Positions 27,764 to 38,000 of a stretch of DNA of 64,000 nt are shown piece after piece. The translations under genes were made by a program, and so were the position numbers. Where the stretch lies: assembly GCF_900183975.1 (NCBI RefSeq), contig NZ_LT853882.1, positions 2,845,501-2,909,500 of the forward strand. The letters are read 5' to 3'. Each line of letters begins with the position of its first letter. Positions within the stretch are counted from its first letter, which is position 1. The notes beneath the pieces were generated by a model, which worked only from the letters and a program-made list of their open reading frames with translations, was not told where the DNA came from and did not search any database. Source of the stretch: Xanthomonas fragariae (lineage in GTDB: Bacteria > Pseudomonadota > Gammaproteobacteria > Xanthomonadales > Xanthomonadaceae).

Positions 27764-30130
27764 ATGACGCGTCTTCCCACTCGCAGCCTGCTTGCCCTCG
27801 CTCTTGCTGCCGGCCTCAGCCTGTCAGCCGTTGCCCTGGCCGCCGAGCCGTTCGTTGCCAGCGACATCCGCGTCGACGGCCTGCAGCGCATCGCTTCTGG
27901 GACCGTGTTCACCTATTTACCGGTGAACCGCGGCGACACCGTGGACGATGGAAAGGTTGCCGACTCGATCCGTGCGCTGTACCGCACCGGCTTCTTTGAG
28001 GACGTGCAGCTTGATCGCCAGGGCAACATCCTGGTGATCACGGTCAAGGAGCGCCCGGCGATTAACAAGCTCACCGTGACTGGCAACAAGGACATCAAGT
28101 CAGAAGAGCTGCTCAAGGGTCTGGGCGACATCGGCCTGACCGAAGGCGGCACCTTCGATCGCCTGAGCCTGGACCGCGTGACCCAGGAACTGACCCGTCA
28201 GTACAACAACCGCGGCAAGTACAACGTCGAGATCACCCCCACCGTGAGCCAGCTGGACCGCAACCGCGTCGATGTGGCCATCGCGATCAAGGAAGGCAAG
28301 GCGGCCAAGATTCGCCACGTCAACCTGATCGGTACCGAGAAGTTCGCCAACGAAGACATCCTGGAGAACTGGGAATCCAAAGAGCACAACTGGGCCTCGT
28401 GGTATCGCCGCGACGATCAGTACTCCAAGGAGAAGATGTCCGGCGATCTGGAGAAGCTCAACTCCTGGTATCTGGACCGCGGCTACGTGGACTTCAGCAT
28501 CGACTCAACCCAGGTGTCGATCAGCCCCGACAAGCGCGACATGTTCGTCAGCGCCGGCGTCACCGAGGGCGAGCAGTACAAGATTTCCGAGATCAAGGTC
28601 ACCGGCGACACCGTGCTGCCGCAGGCCGACATCGAACGGCTGGTGACCCCCAAGGCAGGCGACATCTTCTCGCGCGCGCTTCTGCAATACAGCTCCGATG
28701 CGATCACCAATACGCTGAGCAACGTCGGTTACGCGTTCGCCAAGGTCAATCCTATCCCTACCCCGAACCGCGAAGACCGCACGGTTGCGGTGAATCTGCA
28801 AGTGGTGCCGGGCCCGCGCGTGACCGTACGCCGCATCCTCTACAAGGGCAACAGCCGCACTTCCGACGAGGTCTTGCGCCGCGAAATGCGCCAGTTCGAA
28901 AACACCTGGTACTCGCAGGCCGCGATCGATCGTTCCAAGATCCGTCTTCAGCGTCTAGGCTACTTCGAGAGCGTGGACGTAGAAACCCCGGCGGTGCCGG
29001 GCAGCAACGACCAGGTCGACGTGGTCTACAACGTCAAAGAAACCACCTCTGGCAGCTTCGTGTTCGGCCTGGGTTACTCGCAGAGCTTCGGTGTGACCAC
29101 CTCGGTGCAGTTGTCGCAGAACAACTTCCTGGGCGGCGGCAACCGTGTGGCGGTGGAAGCCTCGCGCAGCAGCTATCAGCAGCGTTACGCGTTCTCCTAC
29201 ACCAACCCGTTCTTTACCGACGACGGCGTATCGCTGGGCTACAACCTGTCGTGGCGTGCGTTGGACTACTCGGACTTCAACACCGCGCAGTACAACAGCA
29301 AGAATGGTTCGGCACAGGTGTTGTTCGGCGTGCCGATTACCGAAAATGACACCGTGTCGGCAATGATCGGTATCGACAGTAATCAGATCACCACCTTCGC
29401 TGGCTCTACACCGCAGGCGATTGTCGACTATATCGACGCGATCGATACCCGCACCTTCCATGCATGGCGCACCGAGTTGGGCTGGGCACGCGATACTCGC
29501 AACGACTTCTTCATGCCGACCCGCGGCATGTACCAGCGCGTCGGCCTGGAAACCACCCTGCCAGGCTCCACGGTCGAGTACTACAAGCTCAACTACCAGA
29601 TCTCCAACTATTGGCCGATCATTCCGGCGATCGTGTTGAACACGCGTTTCGAGTTGGGCTATGGCGACAACTACGGCAACGACCGCTCGCGCGTGTTGAC
29701 CAATCCGGATGGATCGACCCGCACGGTCACTGCCACCGGCCTGCCGTTCTACGAGAACTTCTACGCTGGCGGTACCAATTCGGTGCGCGGCTTCGAAGAC
29801 AACACGCTGGGTCCGCGCTCGGAACCGACCCTTTCTTATTCGCGTGGCCAGCCGCTCGGTGGTTCGTTCAAGACCGTCGGTTCGGTCGAAATGTATTTCC
29901 CGAAATTGTTCGACAGCCCGTCGGCACGCGTTTCGGCGTTCTTCGACTTCGGTAACGTCTACAACGGCGTGGACAACTTCAACGCCAACGAACTGCGCGC
30001 CTCCACCGGCGTGGCACTGCTGTGGCGAGCACCGGTCGGCCCCATTTCGATCAGCTACGCGTTCCCGCTAAAAAAGGAAGACAACGACGAAATCGAGCGT
30101 CTGCAGTTCACTTTCGGCGGCCAGTTCTAA
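27764..30130 (+). CDS. bamA: Outer-membrane protein assembly factor BamA
   Basis: The ATG at 27764 gives 788 residues with a signal peptide (MTRLPTRSLLALALAAGLSLSAVALAAEPF). A frame from 27677 would add 29 residues ahead of it and is not favoured. Five POTRA domains run to about residue 420 (IRVDGLQRIASGTVFTYLP, KLTVTGNKDIKSEELLKGL, ...), followed by the 16-strand barrel with the VRGF motif of loop 6 (GGTNSVRGFEDNTLGPR) and a C-terminal Phe (QFTFGGQF). It inserts barrel proteins, including the receptors in this window. No skp/ompH gene follows, unlike E. coli. Confidence 0.97.
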   Translation: MTRLPTRSLLALALAAGLSLSAVALAAEPFVASDIRVDGLQRIASGTVFTYLPVNRGDTVDDGKVADSIRALYRTGFFEDVQLDRQGNILVITVKERPAINKLTVTGNKDIKSEELLKGLGDIGLTEGGTFDRLSLDRVTQELTRQYNNRGKYNVEITPTVSQLDRNRVDVAIAIKEGKAAKIRHVNLIGTEKFANEDILENWESKEHNWASWYRRDDQYSKEKMSGDLEKLNSWYLDRGYVDFSIDSTQVSISPDKRDMFVSAGVTEGEQYKISEIKVTGDTVLPQADIERLVTPKAGDIFSRALLQYSSDAITNTLSNVGYAFAKVNPIPTPNREDRTVAVNLQVVPGPRVTVRRILYKGNSRTSDEVLRREMRQFENTWYSQAAIDRSKIRLQRLGYFESVDVETPAVPGSNDQVDVVYNVKETTSGSFVFGLGYSQSFGVTTSVQLSQNNFLGGGNRVAVEASRSSYQQRYAFSYTNPFFTDDGVSLGYNLSWRALDYSDFNTAQYNSKNGSAQVLFGVPITENDTVSAMIGIDSNQITTFAGSTPQAIVDYIDAIDTRTFHAWRTELGWARDTRNDFFMPTRGMYQRVGLETTLPGSTVEYYKLNYQISNYWPIIPAIVLNTRFELGYGDNYGNDRSRVLTNPDGSTRTVTATGLPFYENFYAGGTNSVRGFEDNTLGPRSEPTLSYSRGQPLGGSFKTVGSVEMYFPKLFDSPSARVSAFFDFGNVYNGVDNFNANELRASTGVALLWRAPVGPISISYAFPLKKEDNDEIERLQFTFGGQF

Positions 30131-30147
30131 AAGAAACGCAGGCAAAA

Positions 30148-30179
30148 CAATGGCGGCCCGAATGCTCGGGCCGCCATTG
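30148..30179. terminator. Convergent terminator between bamA and the small exported protein
   Basis: A 14-bp perfect stem (CAATGGCGGCCCGA and its complement) with a 4-base loop lies between two genes that converge on it. A T-run follows on the minus strand (TTTTGCC) and a weaker one on the plus strand, so it probably terminates both. Confidence 0.8.
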
Positions 30180-30213
30180 TCTATTTGAGCTGTTTGCTGG
30201 CTGAAAACCGGAC

Positions 30214-30405
30214 TTAGAGGTAGTTATTCCAAACGGCGCCCAGGCAGTTAGCAGTGGCGCCCCAATCGGACGTATCCACGCACTGAACCTGCTGGTCCCA
30301 GAAGTTCTGGGCGTTTTCGCGCTGATCTGCGAAATCGTCGGCCGAGGCACTGGTGACAGCGCCCAGCAGGATCAGGCTACCGAAAATGGAGATGACAGTT
30401 TTCAT
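30214..30405 (-). CDS. Small exported protein of unknown function
   Basis: A 63-residue protein starting MKTVISIFGSLILLGAVTSASADD, a clean signal peptide with an ASA cleavage site. The mature part is only about 40 residues, has two Cys (QCVD, NCLG), and is rich in Asn, Asp, Gln and Trp (NFWDQQVQC, WGATANC, VWNNYL). AAGAAG lies upstream as a possible ribosome site. It occupies the place where skp lies in enterobacteria but is on the opposite strand and unrelated to Skp. The two Cys suggest a disulfide. The family is not recognised. Confidence 0.6.
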   Translation of the reverse strand: MKTVISIFGSLILLGAVTSASADDFADQRENAQNFWDQQVQCVDTSDWGATANCLGAVWNNYL

Positions 30406-30533
30406 ATGCTTCTTCCTGGGTTCGCCGCACAGTTGCGGCCTAGCCAGAGATACGCCTGACTGTTTGGCACAACTTTGGCGCCGTTTTTTTTCCGTAAAAC
30501 CAGCTACTTACCGTTTACGCGAGGTTCACCAGG

Positions 30534-31547
30534 ATGCGACTGACCGTCAGTGCGATTGCCGAACAATTTGGTTTGACCATCGTCGGTAACGGCGCCACCG
30601 AAGTCAGCGGCGTCGCCACCCTGGCACATGCCGGCACGGGGCAGCTGAGCTTCCTGTCCAACCCACGCTATCGGCCGCAGCTTGCCGACACACAGGCAGC
30701 AGTCGTGGTATTGCGCGCCGAGGATGCCGAGGCCGCGCGCGGCACCGCCCTTGTCGCCAGGGATCCTTACACCGCCTTTGCCAAGATCGCTGCGTTGTTC
30801 GATGTGGCGCCGGTGCGCGAACCGGGTATCCACCCATCAGCGGTGATCGACCCCTCAGCTCAGATCTCGCCGAGCGCACATGTCGGCCCCTTCGTCAGTA
30901 TCGGCGCGCACAGCCGCGTGGGCGATGGCTGCGTGATCGGCATCGGTAGCATCATCGGCGAAGGCTGCGTTGTAGACGCCGGCTGCGAGCTGCTTGCACG
31001 CGTCACCCTTGTGACGCGGGTGCGCTTGGGCAAGCGTGTGCGCATCCATCCGGGCGCGGTGATCGGCGCTGACGGCTTTGGTCTGGCGATGGATGCCGGC
31101 CACTGGATCAAGGTGCCGCAGCTCGGCGGCGTGGTGATCGGTGACGATTGCGAAATTGGCGCCAACACCTGCATCGACCGCGGCGCGCTCGAAGACACCG
31201 TGCTGGAAGAAGACGTGCGCGTGGACAACCTGGTGCAGATCGCTCACAACTGCCGCATCGGCGCACATAGCGCCATCGCTGGCTGCACCGGCATTGCCGG
31301 CAGCGCCAAGATCGGCCGTTACTGTCTGCTCGGCGGACATGTGGGCGTGGTCGGTCACCTGGAGATCTGCGACAAGGTCGTGATCACCGGCAAGTCGGTG
31401 GTGCGCAATTCCATCCATGCGCCCGGCGAGTATTCGTCCGGCACCCCTCTCACCGACAATCGCACGTGGCGCAAGAATGCCGCGCGCTTCAAACAACTCG
31501 ATGTGCTGGCACGGCGTATCCTGGCTGTGGGCAAGGAGAAAGAATGA
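30534..31547 (+). CDS. lpxD: UDP-3-O-(3-hydroxyacyl)glucosamine N-acyltransferase
   Basis: A 337-residue lipid A enzyme adding the N-linked acyl chain. The N-terminal uridine-binding domain (FLSNPRYRPQLADTQAAVVV) is followed by the left-handed beta-helix (hexapeptides such as IGEGCVVDAG) with HPGAVIGADGFGLAM and catalytic-loop HNCRIGAHSAIAGCTGIAGS. Its stop overlaps fabZ (ATGA). Confidence 0.96.
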   Translation: MRLTVSAIAEQFGLTIVGNGATEVSGVATLAHAGTGQLSFLSNPRYRPQLADTQAAVVVLRAEDAEAARGTALVARDPYTAFAKIAALFDVAPVREPGIHPSAVIDPSAQISPSAHVGPFVSIGAHSRVGDGCVIGIGSIIGEGCVVDAGCELLARVTLVTRVRLGKRVRIHPGAVIGADGFGLAMDAGHWIKVPQLGGVVIGDDCEIGANTCIDRGALEDTVLEEDVRVDNLVQIAHNCRIGAHSAIAGCTGIAGSAKIGRYCLLGGHVGVVGHLEICDKVVITGKSVVRNSIHAPGEYSSGTPLTDNRTWRKNAARFKQLDVLARRILAVGKEKE

Positions 31548-32005
31548 GTCACCCCATTTACGATCTGCCGATCGACATCAATCAGATCCAGACGCTGATC
31601 CCGCACCGCTACCCGTTTCTGCTGATCGACCGGGTCGTCGAGCTGGATCTCGAAGCCAGGCGCGTCGTCGGTCAGAAGAACGTCAGCATTAACGAGCCGT
31701 TCTTTCAGGGACATTTCCCGACCCGCCCGGTAATGCCTGGCGTATTGATCATCGAAGCGCTGGCTCAGGCAGGCGGCGTAATGACCCAGCTCGGCCTGGG
31801 GCGCGATGCGCTGTCCAAGCTGTTCTACATGGTCAAGGTCGACAACGCCCGCTTCAACAAACAGGTGGTGCCTGGCGACGTGCTGATTCTGGAGGTGCAG
31901 ATGAAGCGACTGATTCGCAACATGGGATGCTATTACGGCGAGGCAAAGGTCAACGGCGAAGTCGTGGCCAGTGCCGACATCATGTGCGCTGGCGGCAGAG
32001 AATAA
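31544..32005 (+). CDS. fabZ: (3R)-hydroxyacyl-ACP dehydratase
   Basis: A 153-residue hot-dog-fold dehydratase of fatty acid elongation. The ATG at 31544 gives MSHPIYDLPIDINQIQTLIPHRYPFLLIDRV. The catalytic pair lies in HFPTRPVMPGVLIIEALAQAGG (His and Glu). Co-location with lpxD and lpxA balances hydroxyacyl-ACP use between phospholipid and lipid A synthesis. Confidence 0.96.
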   Translation: MSHPIYDLPIDINQIQTLIPHRYPFLLIDRVVELDLEARRVVGQKNVSINEPFFQGHFPTRPVMPGVLIIEALAQAGGVMTQLGLGRDALSKLFYMVKVDNARFNKQVVPGDVLILEVQMKRLIRNMGCYYGEAKVNGEVVASADIMCAGGRE

Positions 32006-32028
32006 TTCTCTTTTGGAGGTGAGACACG

Positions 32029-32820
32029 ATGCGTGATCAAGCACCCTTGATGCATCCCACCGCCGTCATCGACCCCTCGGCGCGACTGGCCAACGATGTG
32101 CGCGTGGGCGCGTTTTCGCTGATCGGCGCCGACGTGGAGATCGGTGCGGGAACCGAGGTGGGGCCGCATTGCTCGCTCCATGGCCCTACCAGGATCGGCC
32201 GCAACAACCGCTTCATCGGCCATGCGGCGGTCGGCGGCGAACCGCAGGACAAGAAGTACGCCGGCGAGCGCACCGAACTGGTCATCGGCGACGGCAACGT
32301 CATCCGCGAATTCGTCACCATCAATCGCGGCACCGGCGGTGGTGGCGGCGTTACCGTAGTCGGCAACGACAACTGGATGCTGGCCTACACGCACGTGGCG
32401 CACGACTGCCGTGTCGGCAACCATTGCGTGTTCTCCAACAACACCACGCTGGCAGGCCACGTCACTGTGGGCGACTACGTGATCATCAGCGGCTTTGCCG
32501 GCGCGCATCAGTTCTGCCGCATCGGCGCGCACGCCTTCCTGGGCATGGGCGCGCTGATTAACGGCGACGTTCCGCCGTTCACCATGGTCGGCAGCGAATC
32601 GCTGGGCCGCCCGCGCGGCATCAACAGCGAAGGGCTCAAGCGCCGAGGTTTCGATGCCGAGCGGATTACCGCGATCAAGCGCGCCTACCGCACGCTGTAC
32701 GTCGCCGGCCTGCCACTGGCCGATGCCAAACTGCAGTTGGCCGAACAGGCCAAGAGCAGCGAGGACGTACGTAGCCTGCTGGAGTTCATCGAAGCAGCAG
32801 AAAGGCCGTTGTTGCGATGA
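32029..32820 (+). CDS. lpxA: UDP-N-acetylglucosamine acyltransferase
   Basis: A 263-residue first enzyme of lipid A synthesis. The left-handed beta-helix begins [25 protein letters not shown]. It carries [45 protein letters not shown], including the catalytic His, and a helical C-domain. A GGAGGTGA Shine-Dalgarno sequence precedes it. The stop overlaps lpxB (ATGA). Confidence 0.96.
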   Translation: MRDQAPLMHPTAVIDPSARLANDVRVGAFSLIGADVEIGAGTEVGPHCSLHGPTRIGRNNRFIGHAAVGGEPQDKKYAGERTELVIGDGNVIREFVTINRGTGGGGGVTVVGNDNWMLAYTHVAHDCRVGNHCVFSNNTTLAGHVTVGDYVIISGFAGAHQFCRIGAHAFLGMGALINGDVPPFTMVGSESLGRPRGINSEGLKRRGFDAERITAIKRAYRTLYVAGLPLADAKLQLAEQAKSSEDVRSLLEFIEAAERPLLR

Positions 32821-34106
32821 ATACCGTGACCGGGGGCCGGGGGCCGGAGGCTGGTAACGACAACTGCGGCGGTGACATGCTTTTGCCGGGTCCCGGGTCC
32901 CCGGTCCTCGGTTCCGCTCCACGCATCGCCCTCATCGCCGGCGAAGCCTCCGGCGACATCCTGGGTGCCGGGCTGATCGAACAGCTGCGTCGACGTTACC
33001 CGAATGCGGAGTTTGTCGGCATCGGTGGCGATACGATGCGCAGTGCCGGGTGCCAGACCTGGTTCGATGCCAGCGAGCTGGCGGTGATGGGGCTGACCGA
33101 AGTGCTGCGGCATCTGCCGCGCCTGCTCAAGCTACGCAACGCGTTCCGCGAGCGCGTGCTGGCGTGGAAACCGGACGTATTTATCGGCATCGACTCGCCC
33201 GATTTCAATCTACCGATCGAGCGCTGGCTAAAACAACGCGGCATCCGCACCATGCATTACGTCAGCCCCTCGGTGTGGGCATGGCGCGAGAAGCGTGCAG
33301 AGAAGCTAGGCGTCAGCGCCGACCTGGTGTTGTGCCTGTTTCCGATGGAGCCGCCGATCTACGCCAAACACGCTGTAGATGCGCGCTTCGTCGGCCACCC
33401 GATGGCCGACGACATTGCCTACCAGGCCGACCGCGAAGCTGCGCGCGCCAAGTTAGGTCTTTCCGCGTCCAGCACCGTGCTGGCGGTGCTGCCCGGCAGC
33501 CGGCTTGGCGAAATTCGCCGGCTAGGCGAGACGTTTTTCCAGGCCGCCTGGCTGCTCTCCGAGCAACTGTCCAATCTGCACGTGCTGGTGCCTGCGGCCA
33601 ACCCCTGCTGCAAGCAATTGCTGGCCGAACAATTATCGCGCTCGTCACTGCCGGTGCTGCGCTCGCATCTGCTCGACGGCCAGGCGCGCACCGCAATGCT
33701 GGCTGCCGACGTGGTGTTGCTGGCCTCCGGCACCGCTACGCTGGAAGCAATGCTGGTCAAACGCCCCATGGTGGTCGGCTACAAGGTCGCTCCGCTGACC
33801 TACCGCATCGTCAAGACGCTGGGCTTGCTCAAGGTCAACCGCTACGCACTGCCCAACATCCTGGCCAACGACGATCTAGCGCCGGAACTGATGCAAGACG
33901 ACTGTACGCCGGAACGGCTGTGCGTCGCCCTGCTCGATTGGTTCAAGCACCCCGAGAAAGTCGCCGCCCTGCAGCCACGCTATCTCGCGCTGCACGCCGT
34001 GCTGCGCCGCGATGCCTCGGCGCGCGCGGCGGATGCGGTGGCGGAGCTGCTTGAAGGCACGGATTCGGGAGTGGAGATTCGGGATTGGTCAGGAGCAAAA
34101 GCATGA
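32817..34106 (+). CDS. lpxB: Lipid A disaccharide synthase
   Basis: A 429-residue GT19 glycosyltransferase joining UDP-diacylglucosamine and lipid X. The conserved start [20 protein letters not shown] begins only near residue 40. The preceding 35 residues ([23 protein letters not shown]) are low-complexity and derive from GC-rich repeat DNA. Further motifs are [51 protein letters not shown] and [11 protein letters not shown]. The C-terminal residues also run into repeat sequence (GATTCGGGA-type). Overlapping starts on both sides indicate a coupled lpx operon. Confidence 0.95.
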   Translation: MNTVTGGRGPEAGNDNCGGDMLLPGPGSPVLGSAPRIALIAGEASGDILGAGLIEQLRRRYPNAEFVGIGGDTMRSAGCQTWFDASELAVMGLTEVLRHLPRLLKLRNAFRERVLAWKPDVFIGIDSPDFNLPIERWLKQRGIRTMHYVSPSVWAWREKRAEKLGVSADLVLCLFPMEPPIYAKHAVDARFVGHPMADDIAYQADREAARAKLGLSASSTVLAVLPGSRLGEIRRLGETFFQAAWLLSEQLSNLHVLVPAANPCCKQLLAEQLSRSSLPVLRSHLLDGQARTAMLAADVVLLASGTATLEAMLVKRPMVVGYKVAPLTYRIVKTLGLLKVNRYALPNILANDDLAPELMQDDCTPERLCVALLDWFKHPEKVAALQPRYLALHAVLRRDASARAADAVAELLEGTDSGVEIRDWSGAKA

Positions 34107-34840
34107 AAGTCTTTGCGCCACGTTTACCAGTGGATGACGCCAACGCCGAGGTGCGCCAGTCGCCCTTGTTTGGCCAATCGCCCATCCCGCATGCCGAATC
34201 CCGGCGCCTGATTGCCGGCGTCGATGAAGCCGGCCGCGGACCGCTCGCAGGGCCGGTGGCTGTGGCGGCGGTCGTGTTCGACCCCAGCAAGCCGCGCATC
34301 AATGGGCTGGACGATTCCAAGCAGCTGAGCGCTGAGCGGCGCGAGCAGCTGTACGCGCGCATCGTCGAGCGAGCGCTGGCGTGGTCGGTGGTGCTGATCG
34401 ATAGCGTAGAAATCGACCGCATCAATATCTACCAGGCGACCATGCTTGGCATGCGGCGCGCGGTGGAAGGTGTGGCGCATGTGGCCGGGTTTGCACGTAT
34501 CGATGGCAACCGCGTGCCCAAGGGATTGCCCTGCCCGGCCGAGGCGTTGATTGGCGGCGATGCGCTCGACCGCGCAATCATGGCCGCCTCGATCGTGGCC
34601 AAGGTCACCCGCGACCGCCTGATGCATGAGATGCACGCACAACACCCCGAATACCGCTTCGACCAACACAAGGGTTACGGCACCCCCGTACATCTGGCCG
34701 CGCTGCAGACCCATGGGCCGTGCCCGCAGCACCGCCGCAGCTTCGCGCCGGTGAGGTTGGCGCTAGGGAGCCGGACCCCGGCACCAGGGACCGGAAAACT
34801 GGAACAGCTACCGATCGGGTCGGCGGCGGGATTGCCGTAG
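34103..34840 (+). CDS. rnhB: Ribonuclease HII
   Basis: RNase HII removes ribonucleotides from DNA and RNA of hybrids. The ATG at 34103 overlaps the lpxB stop. The core starts at [26 protein letters not shown] (catalytic Asp-Glu), with [36 protein letters not shown] and HKGYGTPVH. About 30 residues at each end are outside the family core. The C-terminal tail ([21 protein letters not shown]) is encoded by a CCGG-rich repeat-like sequence. Confidence 0.95.
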   Translation: MKVFAPRLPVDDANAEVRQSPLFGQSPIPHAESRRLIAGVDEAGRGPLAGPVAVAAVVFDPSKPRINGLDDSKQLSAERREQLYARIVERALAWSVVLIDSVEIDRINIYQATMLGMRRAVEGVAHVAGFARIDGNRVPKGLPCPAEALIGGDALDRAIMAASIVAKVTRDRLMHEMHAQHPEYRFDQHKGYGTPVHLAALQTHGPCPQHRRSFAPVRLALGSRTPAPGTGKLEQLPIGSAAGLP

Positions 34841-35064
34841 GCAGAGATTGCCGGACCGGTCGGATCGAGCGGAATCCATGCTCAACGTGGTGCGTGGCAC
34901 GCCCGTCACGCGCGCCTCAGGAGGGTCAGTCCCGCTCGAATGGCCCGATCTGCCGCCTTCCCAGGTTCCCTGGTCCCCGGTCTCCGGCCCCGACTGCCCG
35001 CCTGTCAAGCCTTGTTCGCCTCCGCCCTCACCGCTACCCTGCCCGGGCATCGTTATGGTTCCGC

Positions 35065-38000
35065 ATGTCCACTTCCCGCTTCGTTCATCTGCACGTTCAC
35101 ACCGAGTTCTCGCTGGCGGATTCCACCATCCGTGTGCCCGAGAAACCGAATCAGGCTGATCCGAAAAAGGCCAAGCAGGCCAACCTGCTCAGCCGCGCGG
35201 TCGAACTCGACATGCCCGCGCTGGCAGTCACCGACCTGAACAACCTGTTCGCACTGGTCAAGTTCTACAAGGCCGCCGAAGGCGTGGGCATCAAGCCGAT
35301 TGCCGGCGCCGACGTGATGATCGCTACTCCGGACATGACGCCCTGGCGTATGACTCTGCTGTGCCGCGATCGCGAGGGCTATCTGAGCCTGTCGCGTCTG
35401 CTCACCCGCGCCTGGATGGAAGGCCACCGGCCCGAAGGCGGGGTGGCGATCCATCCCGAGTGGCTGCAGGCCGGACACGCCAATCTGTTTGCGCTGGCCG
35501 GCCGCGACAGCCTGGCCGGGCGCCTGTTCGGCGAAGGCCGCGCCGACCTGGCTGAGCAGCAGCTCGCCGACTGGCAGCGCACGTTCGGCGATGGCCTGCA
35601 TCTGGAAATCACCCGTACCGGGCGCGACGGCGAAGAGCGTTTCAACCAGTTCGCGCTGCATGCCGCCGGTGCGCGCGGCCTGCCGGTGGTGGCCAGCAAC
35701 GATGTGCGCTTTCTGTACGCCAGCGACTTCAACGCGCACGAGGCGCGCGTGTGCATTTCTTCGGGGCGCGTGCTGGACGATCCCAAGCGTCCGCACCACT
35801 ACAGCGACCAGCAATACCTGAAGTCGGGCGAGGAGATGGCCGCGTTGTTCGCCGACGTGCCCGACGCCATCGACAACACGCATGCGCTGGCGCAACGCTG
35901 TAATATCGAGATGCGCCTGGGCACCTACTTCCTGCCAGCCTATCCGGTGCCGGAAAACGAAACGCTGGACAGCTGGATCCGCAGCCAGTCGCGCGATGGT
36001 CTGGCGGCACGCTTGGAAAAGAGCCCGATCGCACCGGGCAAGAACCGCCAGGATTATGTCGATCGCCTGGAATTCGAGTTGGACACCATCATCGAGATGG
36101 GCTTTCCCGGCTATTTCCTGATCGTGGCCGACTTCATCCAATGGGGAAAAAACCAGGGCATTCCGATCGGCCCGGGCCGCGGTTCCGGTGCCGGCTCGCT
36201 GGTGGCGTGGGCACTGCAGATCACCGATCTGGACCCGCTGCCCTACAACCTGCTGTTCGAGCGCTTCCTAAATCCCGAACGCGTGTCCATGCCCGACTTC
36301 GACATCGACTTCTGCATGGATCGCCGCGACGAAGTGATCGACTACGTGGCGCACAAGTACGGGCGCGAACGGGTCAGCCAGATCATCACTTACGGCACCA
36401 TGGCCGCCAAGGCGGTGGTGCGCGATGCCGGGCGCGTGCTCGGCTTCACCTATGGTCTGGTCGACAGCGTGGCCAAGCTGATCCCCAACATCCTGGGCAT
36501 CACGCTCAAGGATGCGATGGGAGAAGGCAAGGACTCGGAGATGGCCTCGCCGGATCTGATCCAGCGCTATCAGGTCGAAGACGACGTGCGCGATCTGATG
36601 GATCTGGCCCGTCAGCTCGAAGATCTCACCCGCAACGCCGGCAAGCACGCTGGCGGGGTGGTGATCGCACCTGAGCCACTGTCCGAATTCTGCCCGCTGT
36701 TCGCCGAACACGACGAGGACGGGCGCGGCAAGAATCCGGTCACTCAGTTCGACAAGGACGACGTCGAAGCGGTCGGCCTAGTGAAGTTCGACTTCCTCGG
36801 CCTGCGCACGCTGACCATCATCGATTGGGCAGTCAAGGCGATCAACGCACGCCACTCGCGCGCCGGCATCGACCCGGTCGACATCACCGCTATTCCGCTC
36901 GACGACGTGCCTACCTACAAGGGCGTGTTCGCCTCCGGCAATACCGGCGCGGTGTTTCAGTTCGAATCCTCAGGCATGCGCCGCCTGCTCAAGGACGCGC
37001 GCCCGGACCGCTTCGAAGACCTGATCGCGCTGGTATCGCTGTACCGCCCTGGCCCGATGGACCTGATCCCTGACTTCAACGCGCGTAAGCACGGCAAGCA
37101 AGAGATCGTCTACCCGGATTCGCGCACCGAAGTCATCCTGAAAGACACCTACGGCATCATGGTGTACCAGGAGCAGGTGATGCAGATGGCGCAGATCGTC
37201 GGCGATTATTCGTTGGGCGGCGCCGACCTGCTACGCCGCGCCATGGGCAAAAAAGTGCCGGCCGAAATGGCCAAGCACCGAGAGATTTTCCGCGAAGGCG
37301 CGGCCAAGGGCGGCGTGAGCGCGCACAAGGCCGACGAAATCTTCGACCTGATGGAGAAGTTCGCCGGCTACGGTTTCAACAAATCGCACGCCGCCGCGTA
37401 CGCATTGATCAGCTACCAGACCGCCTGGCTGAAACGGCATTACCCGGCCGAATTCATGGCCGCCACGCTGTCCTCGGACATGGACAACACCGCCAAGGTG
37501 GTCGGCTTTCTCGATGAAGTGCGCAATCTCGGCCTGACTGTCAAGCCACCGGGCATCAACGCATCGGCGTACATGTTCGAGGCCGCAAGCCCGGACACGA
37601 TTCAATACGGCCTGGGCGCGATCAAGGGCGTCGGCCAGGGCGCATGCGAGGCGATCGTCGAAGAACGCCAGCGCGGCGGACCTTACACGACGCTGCTGGA
37701 TTTTTGCACCCGCGTGGGTACCGCAAAGCTCAACCGGCGCACGCTGGAAGCGATGATCAATGCTGGCGCCATGGACGGGCTGGGCAAGAACCGTGCCTCG
37801 CTGATGCTGCAATTGCCGGAGGTGATGAAGGCCACCGAGCAGATGGCGCGCGAACGTGCCTCGGGCCAGAACTCGCTGTTCGGCGGGCCGGACCCGAGCG
37901 TGCCGGCAATGCGCCTGGATCTGCCCGAAAGCAAAGAGTGGCCGCTTGGTCAGTTGCTCACCGGCGAGCGCGAAACGTTGGGCTTTTATCTCAGCGGCCA

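Noticed and set aside
34720..35064. N-terminal extension of dnaE by 115 codons
   Set aside because: The segment is repeat-rich, overlaps rnhB and precedes the conserved PHP-domain start; ATG 35065 fits the family.
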